From Bacteroidales bacterium (GTDB lineage Bacteria; Bacteroidota; Bacteroidia; Bacteroidales; VadinHA17), in assembly GCA_021371855.1 (NCBI GenBank), contig JAJFVL010000035.1, positions 124,001-188,000 on the forward strand: a stretch of 64,000 nucleotides of DNA. Reading direction: 5' to 3'. A model generated the notes under the pieces. The model worked only from the letters and a program-made list of their open reading frames with translations, was not told the DNA's origin and did not search any database. Positions 35,551-45,370 of the stretch are shown here, one piece after another. Position 1 is the first letter of the stretch, and the number at the start of each line of letters is the position of its first letter. The position numbers were made by a program, and so were the translations under genes.

Positions 35551-37512
35551 TTAATATCCCGTGTTCTGCCAAAAGCCATTTGGATCAGGACCAGATGTGC
35601 GATTTGTAATGGCATCAAGCTGGGGTGTGGGAATAGGCCGTAATGTATGGAAGCTTTGGATATTATCTTTAGCGCTGCCATTATACATTTTAATCCTCTC
35701 GACCAGCTTGCCTGTCCGTTTAAGGTCGAACCATCGTTGCTGTTCTCCGCAGAGTTCTCTGGCTCTTTCATCCAGAATTACATTTATGTCCTTACCTCCG
35801 ACCTGTGTTTCTTCTGCAGGTGAAAGTACATTTGACTTACCTGCAATAGCACGTGCATTTCTAAGGGCATTAAGCTTTGTGATGGCAGGACCTGACTGCC
35901 CTGACATCATATAGCCTTCGGCAGCTATAAGATACAATTCCGACAAACGGATAACAAAGGCATCGCGGGAACCGAGGTCCCTTATAATTGATCCGTTCAG
36001 ATCGTCAAATTTTTTCAGCTGTATGTACATCCTGTTTCCTTTATAGTTTTCATTCCCTGTCGTACCTGTCGCTATGGTAGGCAGTGTTCCGGCAGCATCC
36101 TGATACAATGGATATACCAGGGGATTTGCTACATCAGTCCTGGAAAAAAGAACATATCTTGTTGCTGCTCTGGCGATTTGTGATGCAGTTACAGTAGTCC
36201 TTGAAAGATAAAGAGCAGTATCACGCATCAGTGCATAACCGGATGGAGGAGCTATACCACCTGAGAAGGCGGTGGTAAATGCAGGAGCAACATAATAAAC
36301 ATCTCTGAAGGAAGCCTGGTACCGCTGATCAGTAGCAGAATTAAACAGATCAAGTAAATAGCCTGACGGAACAAAGCGTGTAAAACCTTTAGAGTAGGCC
36401 TGATAGCTGGTTCCGGCGTTATATACGACACTTTTATATGTTATGTTTTTATTTGCCTCGGTATCAGTCCTTTTCAAAATAGCTGATGTAGCCGGCACAC
36501 TATTCCATACACCTACGAACATCAGATGAGCAGCATTACCCCCAATAGTGTTTGCTGCATTGCGTAGAATCATTTGTGACCACGTCATCTGGGCTCCGTT
36601 TGCATCCAGCTTTAAGCGTTTTGGCAATATATTATTTTCAAGTACGTCGGAGTAGTCAATCCACCATACTACCTCTTTGTTAGATAATCCATTTTCATAT
36701 GTACCTTTCCAGCAATCGGAATAGTTTGTAAAAAAGGAGAGCCCGCTGCTTCCAATCACCTCCTCAGCTTCAGCAGCAGCACCCAGATATGCCTGGTTAT
36801 CGTTGAATTTGCTTGCTTTGTAAAGAAGGAACCTGGCTCTTAATGCTTTGGCAGCCCAAAGGTTTATATGACCAGTTTTTGATGTTTTACCTGCCAGCCT
36901 GACTATGGCATCATCAATATCTTCAAGAATAAATGCATAAACGTCTTCTTCAGTATCACGGTGAGCAATTGTTGATGCGCTGCTTACAGGTTCGCGGTTA
37001 ATCTGTACAGGTCCCCATGTTTCAACAAGATGCCAGTAATAGAATGCCCTGAGAGCTTTTAATTCACCAATATAAGCGGTTTTATCAGCTTCAGAAAGTA
37101 TAAGTGAAGTAGCTTCTTCAACATATTTTATTCCTGTGTTACACGTATTTACAGCAGTATAGAAGAGTTCCCAATATTCGTCAAAACAAGCGTTCATCGT
37201 TTCACGTGAACTGGTTGCTACTTCCGGAGTTATGCCAGAATAATCGATTAAAACCTTCTGCCGGTTATCATAACCCGTAAGCCATATATCAGTTCCTCCT
37301 TCACTTAATCCATAGGCTGCTTCCTTGCCATACCAGCCGCGAAGGTACGAGTATGATGATGCCAGCAACCCATCCAGACCCGACTTTGTGGAATAGATAA
37401 CCTCTTCTGTGGCACCTGTTTTATTATCTTCCAGGAGATAATCGGTACATGCAATATTTGCGACTATCATTAAGGCAAATATTATTGAAATATATTTAAA
37501 TTTTGTTTTCAT
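35551..37512 (-). CDS. SusD/RagB-type surface glycan-binding lipoprotein (second locus)
   Basis: 653 residues; lipoprotein signal with Cys22 (MIVANIACTD). SusD signatures are GELKALRAFYYWHLVETWGPVQ near residue 150 and the closing RLSELYLIAAEGY, ITKLNALRNAR and LDERARELCGEQQRWFDLKR. It is encoded 20 bases after its SusC partner. Longer than the SusD at 14893 and probably specific for a different oligosaccharide. Confidence 0.95.
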   Translation of the reverse strand: MKTKFKYISIIFALMIVANIACTDYLLEDNKTGATEEVIYSTKSGLDGLLASSYSYLRGWYGKEAAYGLSEGGTDIWLTGYDNRQKVLIDYSGITPEVATSSRETMNACFDEYWELFYTAVNTCNTGIKYVEEATSLILSEADKTAYIGELKALRAFYYWHLVETWGPVQINREPVSSASTIAHRDTEEDVYAFILEDIDDAIVRLAGKTSKTGHINLWAAKALRARFLLYKASKFNDNQAYLGAAAEAEEVIGSSGLSFFTNYSDCWKGTYENGLSNKEVVWWIDYSDVLENNILPKRLKLDANGAQMTWSQMILRNAANTIGGNAAHLMFVGVWNSVPATSAILKRTDTEANKNITYKSVVYNAGTSYQAYSKGFTRFVPSGYLLDLFNSATDQRYQASFRDVYYVAPAFTTAFSGGIAPPSGYALMRDTALYLSRTTVTASQIARAATRYVLFSRTDVANPLVYPLYQDAAGTLPTIATGTTGNENYKGNRMYIQLKKFDDLNGSIIRDLGSRDAFVIRLSELYLIAAEGYMMSGQSGPAITKLNALRNARAIAGKSNVLSPAEETQVGGKDINVILDERARELCGEQQRWFDLKRTGKLVERIKMYNGSAKDNIQSFHTLRPIPTPQLDAITNRTSGPDPNGFWQNTGY

Positions 37513-37532
37513 AATCTATTGATTTAGAATAT

Positions 37533-40500
37533 TTAAAATTCCAGGTTAACACCAAATACCATTTGTTTTGATAATGGATTAGAGATGGAACCACCACGTT
37601 CAGGGTCATAGTTGTTCAGATTACTGAAGGTAAAATAGTTCTGCAAAGAACTATAAACTCTCAGTTTACTTATTCCCAGCTTAGAAATTATCGTTTCAGG
37701 CAATGAATAGCTAAGTGTAACCTCTCGTATTTTCAAAAAGGAAGCTTTCTCAAATGCAAGGGCTGGCATATCACTCTGAGATGCTATACCCGGACGTGGG
37801 AATTTCGCATCCTGGTTTTCGGGTGTCCAGAAATCTACTGCAGGCGATCCATCAGCTTCAGTAGGTTTATAAGCTGTATTATAGTCGTATTCTATCCATT
37901 GTCCGATACGTGAATAAACCAGTGCAGACAACGATAATCCTTTGTATGACACTGTATTATTCCAACCAACAATAAACCTGGGGCTTTTATTATAGAGACG
38001 TTTATCCAGTTCATTTATAACATTGTCATTATTGCCATCAACTAATTTAATATCACCAGGTACCTTATTATAGATTGTAGCCTGGGCAGCTTCATCAATT
38101 TTCCAGCAGCCATCAGCCTCATAGTTATAGAATGCCTGTACGGGCTCCCCTACTACTAAAGCCTGATCTTTATTTGAGACATCTCTTGACTCGCCGCTTG
38201 CAAGAGAAACTATTTTGTCTTTGTTTGTTGAAAATGTAATATCGCTGTTCCAGGTGAAGTCTTTCTTTTGTATGACGCGCATATTTAATGCTGCCTCTAA
38301 TCCAAGATTCTCAGTTTTACCAACATTTTCAATAACCTGAGGATAAACCGATGATGGTGGTAATGCTTTATAAAGAAGAAGACCATCGGTCTGCGAATAG
38401 TAGAAATCAATGGTTGCAGATATTCTTTCACGCAAAACAGAAATATCCAGACCTGCATCGTATGTTGTTGTAGTTTCCCAGGTAAGATCAGGATTTCCCA
38501 GGTTTGCCGGAACCTGGCCCTGTGTAAGTATAGTACCATAAGTATAGGGGATTTTATCTATTCCAAGCGTAGTAAGAGTTTTATAGGGGTCGATGGCAGC
38601 ATTACCGGCTTTTCCCCAGCTCAGACGCAGTTTAAGATTGTTGATCTGGTTGATGGATTTAACAAATGATTCGTCCGAAATTACCCAGGCGGCAGCTACC
38701 GATGGGAAATAGCTCCATTTATTCCCTTCTGAAAGAACTGATGAACCATCTGCACGTAGTGTTGCAGTAAGAAGGTACTTACCCATTAATTTGTAATTAA
38801 CGCGTCCGAAATAGGATAACAGATTACTTTTTACATAATCATTGGTAATCGACCTGCTGGCTGTTGGAATATATGTAAGATCATAAAATGAACTCTTTGC
38901 ATAATGATCAAAAGATCCTATACCTGAGGCAGCATGATATTCATTTACATTCTGCTGAGCGCTCTGACCTGCAAGGAACTGGAATTCATGAATGTCTCCA
39001 AGCGATAAAGAATAGTTAAGTGTGTTTTCAAATGTATAATTAAGAATCTGTCTGTTAAGGGCTGAGAATGATGATCCCCTTCCAAACTGATAATTAGCTG
39101 TGCACATGTAATCTTCATATTTTCCTTCCCTGATTGATTGCTGATCAATCCCGAGGAGCGATTTAAAACGTAAACCTTTTACTATTTCCCATTCAAGGAA
39201 AAGGTTTCCGAACAACCTGTTATTCTGAGTATTATTGGAATAATAGCCAGGGACTTCGTTAAGTAGTGGATTAGTGTGACTGGTTGCAAGTTCAGATGGC
39301 TTGTCAAGGATTGTTCCGTCAGAAAGGTAAGGTTGTGCCATGGAATGCATTTTAATTAACTGTGTGTAAATTTTATCATCCCTTCGGTCCCAATCACGAT
39401 AAGTATACTGAAGGTTGATACCGGCAGTAAGAGTCTTAGTTATTTTGTGATCAAGATTAATCCGGCCGTTGTATCTTTTCAGATTGTCGTTGCGTAATAA
39501 TCCTCCTTCATCCATATATCCAAGCGATATAATAAAAGAAGTCTTTGCATCACCTCCTGAAAGAGAGATTTCATGGTTTTGAGTGACACTGTTTCGAAGG
39601 ATCATATCAAACCAGTTTACACCACCTTCCTGGTATAGCTGATAAACTGATTTTTCATAGGGGGAACTGATTACGTTTGAAAGAACTACGTCAGGAGTAT
39701 AATTGCTCAGGCTTGTTGTACCCCACGCACTGGTTCCTTTCTCAGCATTGTAACGCTGACGCTCTGCAATTAATAGGTAGTCCTGTTCAACACTCATAAG
39801 TCTCGGAAGGTTTGTTGGACTGTTAAAAGAGATATAGGAATTTACAGTGATTTTAGACTTTGCTGCAGATACACCCTTTTTTGTTGTGATAATAACAACT
39901 CCGTTGGCACCTCTTGATCCGTATATTGCCGTTGAAGAAGCATCTTTCAACACTTCAATAGATGCGATATCTGAGGCATTAAGGTCAAGCGTGGACCCAT
40001 ATTCTATGCCATCCACAAGAAATAAAGGAGCGTTTGAAGCATTTATGGAGCGGTTTCCCCGTAAATCAATATTTATCCCGCTGCCTGATTCCCCGCTTTC
40101 TTTGGTTATATCAAGGCCGGCAATCTTACCTTGCATTGATTGAAGTGCATTGTTTGTTGCTGTTTTTGTGATTTCTCCCGATTTAATTGAGGCGACCGAT
40201 CCGGTAAGATCTTTCTTTTTCACTGTACCGTACCCAACAACCACCAACTCATTTAATCCCACATATTCCTCCTCAAGAGAAGCATTAATAGTGCTTTGGC
40301 TTTCAACCGGTATCACTTGTTTGGCATAACCGATAAATGAAAACTCAAGTTTGGCATTTGCGGGATTTTCCACAGTAATTTGATAATTACCGTTCATATC
40401 AGCCTGAGTGCCATTTGTAGTACCTGCTACAATGACATTTGTTCCGGGGAGAGGTACACCTTTTGAATCGATTACTTTCCCCGTAATAGTTCTGGTATTC

Positions 40501-40574
40501 TGTGCTGTCGCTGCCAGAGGAAGCAGAATCAGCAACAAGATAGCAAAACCGCAGTTAAAGAGTTTTTTGTTCAT
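37533..40574 (-). CDS. SusC/RagA-type TonB-dependent transporter (second locus)
   Basis: 1013 residues. A signal peptide (LLILLPLAATAQ) is followed by the carboxypeptidase-like domain (RTITGKVIDSKGVPLPGTNV). The TonB box/plug region comes next (VVGYGTVKKKDLTGSVASI, ALQSMQGKIAGLDI, INIDLRGNRSI, DASSTAIYGSRGANGVVIITTKKG), then the barrel, ending in QMVFGVNLEF. Together with the downstream SusD and GH105 it forms a pectin-type uptake unit. Upstream genes of the locus, a GH28 and a sensor-regulator, are decayed. Confidence 0.96.
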   Translation of the reverse strand: MNKKLFNCGFAILLLILLPLAATAQNTRTITGKVIDSKGVPLPGTNVIVAGTTNGTQADMNGNYQITVENPANAKLEFSFIGYAKQVIPVESQSTINASLEEEYVGLNELVVVGYGTVKKKDLTGSVASIKSGEITKTATNNALQSMQGKIAGLDITKESGESGSGINIDLRGNRSINASNAPLFLVDGIEYGSTLDLNASDIASIEVLKDASSTAIYGSRGANGVVIITTKKGVSAAKSKITVNSYISFNSPTNLPRLMSVEQDYLLIAERQRYNAEKGTSAWGTTSLSNYTPDVVLSNVISSPYEKSVYQLYQEGGVNWFDMILRNSVTQNHEISLSGGDAKTSFIISLGYMDEGGLLRNDNLKRYNGRINLDHKITKTLTAGINLQYTYRDWDRRDDKIYTQLIKMHSMAQPYLSDGTILDKPSELATSHTNPLLNEVPGYYSNNTQNNRLFGNLFLEWEIVKGLRFKSLLGIDQQSIREGKYEDYMCTANYQFGRGSSFSALNRQILNYTFENTLNYSLSLGDIHEFQFLAGQSAQQNVNEYHAASGIGSFDHYAKSSFYDLTYIPTASRSITNDYVKSNLLSYFGRVNYKLMGKYLLTATLRADGSSVLSEGNKWSYFPSVAAAWVISDESFVKSINQINNLKLRLSWGKAGNAAIDPYKTLTTLGIDKIPYTYGTILTQGQVPANLGNPDLTWETTTTYDAGLDISVLRERISATIDFYYSQTDGLLLYKALPPSSVYPQVIENVGKTENLGLEAALNMRVIQKKDFTWNSDITFSTNKDKIVSLASGESRDVSNKDQALVVGEPVQAFYNYEADGCWKIDEAAQATIYNKVPGDIKLVDGNNDNVINELDKRLYNKSPRFIVGWNNTVSYKGLSLSALVYSRIGQWIEYDYNTAYKPTEADGSPAVDFWTPENQDAKFPRPGIASQSDMPALAFEKASFLKIREVTLSYSLPETIISKLGISKLRVYSSLQNYFTFSNLNNYDPERGGSISNPLSKQMVFGVNLEF

Positions 40575-40603
40575 AGTACATTAATTATTAAGAAAGGTTC
40601 GTT

Positions 40604-41260
40604 CTATCTACTTAATATATTATTTTGAGTATAAATATTTTTCCCTTTGCTGTTATGAAGTGCTACAGTCCCTGGCAAAACATTATTTGCTATATAAATA
40701 TTTTCACTTTTTTCATCCGCTGTAATAAAAACAGGAATAGATTCAGACTGATAACAATTTGTAACCAGAATATTACTGCAATTAGTCAACTTAAGGTATG
40801 GGAGTCTGTTAGATGATGTTTTTACATATACCATATTATGGCAATTTGATATACGAACATTCTTACAGGATGAAGGATCTATACCATCAGTATCAGGAGA
40901 ATTATCAGGGTTTTCGATTGTTATGCCTGTTATTGTAATATTGTCGGTGAAAGCAGGCATTATTGTCCAAAAGGGCGGATTTGAAAAACTTACCCCCTCG
41001 ATAAGAACATTACTAAATTCGTAAGTCGTAACCATCGGAGGACGTAAAAAGTTGCTCTTCGACCTAATATACACATTTTTATCGAGAAGTAAGGCATTTT
41101 CCTTTCTGAAAATCTCCTGCCATTTATTATCAACCTGTTGGCCAGAAATAACCTTTCTAATGAAATCCCACCACTTTTGTCCCTGTCCTTCAAGGTGCCC
41201 GTCTCCACGTAAGGCAATATTCTCACATCGATAAGCATAAATCTGCGACCTGAAATTTTT
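40604..41260 (-). pseudogene. GH28 polygalacturonase remnant
   Basis: The minus-strand frame is open from 41260 to a stop at 40604 and, read leftward, gives QIYAYRCENIALRGDGHLEG and GQKWWDF. These match the GH28 opening pattern of NIAIxGxGxIDGQGxxWW. It continues with SKSNFLRPPMV, FWTIMPAFTDNITITGITIENP and DTDGIDPSSCKNVRISNC. The signal peptide and first part are absent (a stop precedes residue 1). Directly after ISNC the essential GDDCIAIKSG segment is missing, giving a jump to a C-terminal region. The protein would therefore lack catalytic aspartates. It lies 29 bases upstream of susC, where an intact GH28 would fit the locus. Confidence 0.75.
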
Positions 41261-41282
41261 TTATATACTCTTATTTATTCTC

Positions 41283-41654
41283 CCGTTAAGAGGGAAAGGA
41301 CAGAATATTTCGTCAACAGTAGGGAAAGGGAGCACATTTACAATAAGACTTTTAAAAGGCAATGAACATTTTCTGAATTCATCAAATATTGATACTCTGG
41401 CTTAACAATGCAACATTAGCCGTGCGGTTCTCTTCAATAAGATAAAAGGATTGACAGGTACAAATCCAATCGGATTTGTCAGAAAAATCAAACTCAATAT
41501 TGCACTTCAGCTTCTTGAAAAAGGATACAATGTATCAGAAGTAGCATATAAAACCGGCTTCTCTGATGTCAAATACTTCAGCAGACTTTTTAAAATTCAG
41601 TTTGGATATTCTCCAAGCAAACACAAATCAGAATCTTATCCGCAACAAGGTTAA
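41283..41654 (+). pseudogene. Hybrid two-component regulator remnant (histidine kinase end plus AraC domain)
   Basis: One reading frame encodes the end of a histidine-kinase ATPase domain (VGKGSTFTIRLLKGNEHF at about 41319-41372) and, after a TAA at 41403-41405, most of an AraC-type DNA-binding domain. That domain reads CNISRAVLFNKIKGLTG, then VSEVAYKTGFSDVKYFSRLF, ending at 41654. In Bacteroidetes hybrid two-component systems a receiver of over 100 residues separates these parts; here about 15 residues and a stop do. Everything upstream (sensor propeller, kinase) is missing. The protein would have controlled the adjacent SusCD/GH28/GH35 locus. Confidence 0.75.
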
Positions 41655-41664
41655 ATTTCTTTAA

Positions 41665-43491
41665 CTACTCCAAAGTTTTCATACCGAAAACCGGTTTCGG
41701 CTGCATCTCATGCAGGTCAAAAACAATTAACTCGTTTAATCCCAGCTTCAGCCATGATGCGGGGCAATAAAGTCTCTGTTGCGGACCGATATTCCAGAAA
41801 CGTCCCAGATTATGCCCGTTGATCCAGACAATGCCTTTTGTATAATTTGAGACATCAAAAAATGTATCTCCGGTTATTCCCAACGCAAAATTTCCCTTAA
41901 AAAAAACGCCAGGTTTGTTTTGCGTTCTTACAGATGATCTCAGATCATATATGAATTTTTCTGTCATTGGAAGGTTATAAACTTTCCAGTTCATCAAAGT
42001 CATTCCATTAAGTGTAACCCTGTCTGTAATACCTTTTCTGTCAATCATATACTGAGCAAAATTAATGCGTCCCATTGCTTCCACCAGGATCTCAAGTACA
42101 GGAAAATCCACGTTACTGGCAGGTATATCAATAGAATTAACACCTTCCCTCCTGTCGAGTTTTCCAATATACTGACCATTTAGAAAGACCGTAGCATAGT
42201 CGTGTATATCGGTCACCGTAAGTTTTCCACTTTTATGCCCCACCAGTTCAGTCTTATATAAAATAAAACCATAATCCTGGCCATATGCTTCAAATGTTTT
42301 CGGTTGTACCGAGTTAACCGGCTGAGGAAGATTATCCCAGACAGTTGAAAAAGGTTGCATGCCAATCGGAGGTATATCGACAACAGGAACAGGTGCAGGT
42401 ATAGGTGGAAGTTTTTTCCCTCTTGGCAGGTAAGATCCGATAAGTCTTCGTAAAGCCAGATATTTAGGAGTTGCCTGGCCTTGCTCGTTAACAGGTGCAT
42501 CATAATCGTAACTTGTAACATCAGGTTCATACCCTTTTGAACCTGAATTTGCTCCCGCAGTATACCCGAAATTGGTGCCACCATGAATGACATAAAAATT
42601 GAAAGATTTTTTGTTGTCCATAAGGAACTTCACCTCCTTTAATAATTGAGTTGTGTCGGGTTTTACCCATTTCTCACCCCAATGAGTCAACCAGCCAGGA
42701 TATGTTTCACTGCTGAAAACAGGAACTCCGGGATTCATTTTGGTAGCAAGTTCAAAATCTTCAAGTGATTTACCGGAATCGAGTCCGACTGCACTTCCCG
42801 GAAGGGATCCGGCTTCAAGCATAAATTTTGTGGGTCCGTCGGCAGTATAAGTCGGAACATCAATCCCGTTAGCCTGCCAAACCTCTTTTAATCTTTTCAT
42901 ATAGTTCCTGTCATTCCCGAAACTACCATACTCATTTTCAATCTGGAGCATCAAAATCGGACCCCCTTTAGTAACAAGATATGGCTTGATCACCTCCGCA
43001 AGTTTTGTAATATACCTCTCTACTGCAGCCATATAGCGCGGATCCATGCATCTCAACTTTATGTCTGGAATACGTAACAAATACGGAGGTATCCCCCCCA
43101 ACTCCCATTCTGCACAGACATAAGGGCCAGGACGCACAATAAGCCATAATCCTTCTTCCTGCACTATTCTGAAGAATTCTCCAAGATTGTGATTTCCGGT
43201 CGTAAAATCAAATACCCCTTCTTCCGTTTCGTGGTAATTCCAGAAAACATATGCAGCAATTGTATTACATCCCATTGCTTTTGCCATTTGTATCCTGTGG
43301 CGCCAATATTCAACAGGGATCCTCGCAGGATGCATTTCTCCGCTGATTATCTGGGAAGGTTTTCCGTCAAACAAGAAATCCGTTTGTCCAAGTTCGAATT
43401 TATTTCTTGCCTTTTGGGCATTAACAGAAGAAGTTGTTGCCGCGATCAATATCAGAATTAACAACAACAGGATACTTTTTTTAATCATCAT
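41665..43491 (-). CDS. GH35 beta-galactosidase, exported
   Basis: 608 residues with a signal peptide (LLLLILILIAATTSSVNAQ). The GH35 TIM barrel is clear: RPGPYVCAEWELGGIPPYLL, the acid/base glutamate in QIENEYGSFG and the nucleophile glutamate in FSSETYPGWLTHWGE. C-terminal jelly-roll domains follow (WINGHNLGRFWNIGPQQRLY). It removes terminal beta-linked galactose, for example from pectic galactan or arabinogalactan side chains, in the periplasm. It abuts the decayed regulator and belongs to the same locus. Confidence 0.94.
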   Translation of the reverse strand: MMIKKSILLLLILILIAATTSSVNAQKARNKFELGQTDFLFDGKPSQIISGEMHPARIPVEYWRHRIQMAKAMGCNTIAAYVFWNYHETEEGVFDFTTGNHNLGEFFRIVQEEGLWLIVRPGPYVCAEWELGGIPPYLLRIPDIKLRCMDPRYMAAVERYITKLAEVIKPYLVTKGGPILMLQIENEYGSFGNDRNYMKRLKEVWQANGIDVPTYTADGPTKFMLEAGSLPGSAVGLDSGKSLEDFELATKMNPGVPVFSSETYPGWLTHWGEKWVKPDTTQLLKEVKFLMDNKKSFNFYVIHGGTNFGYTAGANSGSKGYEPDVTSYDYDAPVNEQGQATPKYLALRRLIGSYLPRGKKLPPIPAPVPVVDIPPIGMQPFSTVWDNLPQPVNSVQPKTFEAYGQDYGFILYKTELVGHKSGKLTVTDIHDYATVFLNGQYIGKLDRREGVNSIDIPASNVDFPVLEILVEAMGRINFAQYMIDRKGITDRVTLNGMTLMNWKVYNLPMTEKFIYDLRSSVRTQNKPGVFFKGNFALGITGDTFFDVSNYTKGIVWINGHNLGRFWNIGPQQRLYCPASWLKLGLNELIVFDLHEMQPKPVFGMKTLE

Positions 43492-43530
43492 AATATTATA
43501 TTAAGTTTTGTTAATTATTAATAATATACT

Positions 43531-45351
43531 TTAAATTGCCTGAAAACTATGAAGTTTGTGATAGAAACCTTCCGGTTTCATTATCAATTCATCATGTGTC
43601 CCTGACTCGACTATCATGCCATCATCAATCACAACTATTAAATCAGCATTCTGGATTGTTGAAAGACGATGGGCAATCACTATAGATGTCCGGTTTTTCA
43701 TAAGTTTCAGTATAGCATCCTGAACTAATCGCTCCGATTCAGTATCAAGTGCAGAAGTCGCTTCATCAAGAATAAGGATTGGAGGATTAGCCATTATGGC
43801 TCGGGCAATGCTTATTCTTTGTCGCTGCCCGCCGCTGAGCTTGCTGCCCGATTCACCTACAGTACTATCATAGCCGTGTTCAGTTTCTATTATAAAATCG
43901 CTGGCATTGGCTATATGAGCAGCATTTTCAATATCTTCTTTTCTGGGGTTATTAACTCCAAAAGCTATGTTTTCAGTGAAAGAAGTATTAAAAAGGATAG
44001 CCTGTTGGCTCACTATTCCCATAAGGTAACGGAGATCCTTAAGCTTCAGATCCCTGACATCAACACCGTCAATTAATATATTTCCCTTATCTGCGTCAAT
44101 AAATCTCGGAAGAAGATCTGCTATTGTTGATTTCCCTGCACCCGATTTACCAACAATAGCAACTGTCTGACCCTTTTTTATAGTCAGGCTTATATCTTTC
44201 AATACCGGTTCGTTGTTATATGCAAACCATACGTTCTTAAACTCTATTGAGTCCTTGAATTCTTTTACAGGAACTGCATTTTCCTTCTCTGTAATGGTTT
44301 CTTCAGCATTGAGAATCAGCTCAATCCTGTCAATTGATCCCATTCCCTTTTGGATATTGAACCAGGCAGTTGATATATTTTTTGCAGGAGGTATTATCTG
44401 TGAAAAAATAACAAGAAATGCTATCAGTTTTTCAGAGGTCATATTACTTCCCCCTTTTAATGCTATTATTCCTCCGATGTACACAAGTACCATAACAATG
44501 ATAGTCGAAAAAACCTCGCTGAGAGGTGATGCAAGATAAGCCTTGCGGGTAACCCTTTTGAAAATCTTGGAATACCTCTCATTGGTATCGCTGAATTGTT
44601 TCTTCATCTTATCTTCAGCGTTGAATCCCTTAATTATCCTTAGCCCTGAAAGAGTCTCTTCAACCGTCGACAATAAACGTCCCAGGTTCTGTTGACCCTG
44701 AAGTGAAGATGACCTCAAAGTACGGCTTATCTTTCCAATCAACAGTCCGCTCACGGGGAGAAGTACAAGAGCAAAAAGTGTCAGCTCATAACTGCTTACA
44801 AACAGATAAACCATGAAAATAATAATATACAATGGATCCCTGAATAACATTGTCAGAGATGACATTACAGAAATCTCCACTTCCTGTACATCATTCGATA
44901 TCCTCGTCATGATATCGCCTTTCCTTGACTCGGTAAAAAATGACAAAGGGAGTCTTAATACTTTATCATACATTTTTTTTCTGAGGTCCCGGACAGTACT
45001 TGCACGTACATATGCCATGGTGTTATTGGCAAGAAAAATAAATCCGTTTTTCAGAAGGCTGGCAATGATGAAAGTAAAACTCACCATCATCAGAGCTCCT
45101 TCCTTTCCGTTATTAAGGATAAGCTGAGAAAGATAGTATTTGCTGAATGCTGAAAAATAAGACATACTCATCTGGAATTCCCCCGGTGACGGAGCAACTT
45201 CAACCCTGCTAAACAGAACATTCAGAAAAGGTATCGCTAGAGTATAGGAAAAAAGTGCGAAAAACGCACTTAAGATATTGAATGTGACACCTTTGACCGC
45301 CATCCATTTATAAGGCGAGATGTATTTCATTAATAATCTTGGCTTATTCAT
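43531..45351 (-). CDS. ABC exporter, lipid/multidrug (MsbA-like)
   Basis: 606-residue half-transporter with six membrane helices in residues 1-330 followed by an ATPase domain: Walker A GKSGAGKST, signature LSGGQRQR, Walker B ILILDEATSALD and switch histidine in VIAHRLSTI. The family includes the lipid A flippase MsbA and drug exporters, and the sequence does not separate them. It lies 19 bases after purB and is probably cotranscribed with it. Confidence 0.92.
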   Translation of the reverse strand: MNKPRLLMKYISPYKWMAVKGVTFNILSAFFALFSYTLAIPFLNVLFSRVEVAPSPGEFQMSMSYFSAFSKYYLSQLILNNGKEGALMMVSFTFIIASLLKNGFIFLANNTMAYVRASTVRDLRKKMYDKVLRLPLSFFTESRKGDIMTRISNDVQEVEISVMSSLTMLFRDPLYIIIFMVYLFVSSYELTLFALVLLPVSGLLIGKISRTLRSSSLQGQQNLGRLLSTVEETLSGLRIIKGFNAEDKMKKQFSDTNERYSKIFKRVTRKAYLASPLSEVFSTIIVMVLVYIGGIIALKGGSNMTSEKLIAFLVIFSQIIPPAKNISTAWFNIQKGMGSIDRIELILNAEETITEKENAVPVKEFKDSIEFKNVWFAYNNEPVLKDISLTIKKGQTVAIVGKSGAGKSTIADLLPRFIDADKGNILIDGVDVRDLKLKDLRYLMGIVSQQAILFNTSFTENIAFGVNNPRKEDIENAAHIANASDFIIETEHGYDSTVGESGSKLSGGQRQRISIARAIMANPPILILDEATSALDTESERLVQDAILKLMKNRTSIVIAHRLSTIQNADLIVVIDDGMIVESGTHDELIMKPEGFYHKLHSFQAI

Positions 45352-45370
45352 AATGAGTCAATCAGAAATT

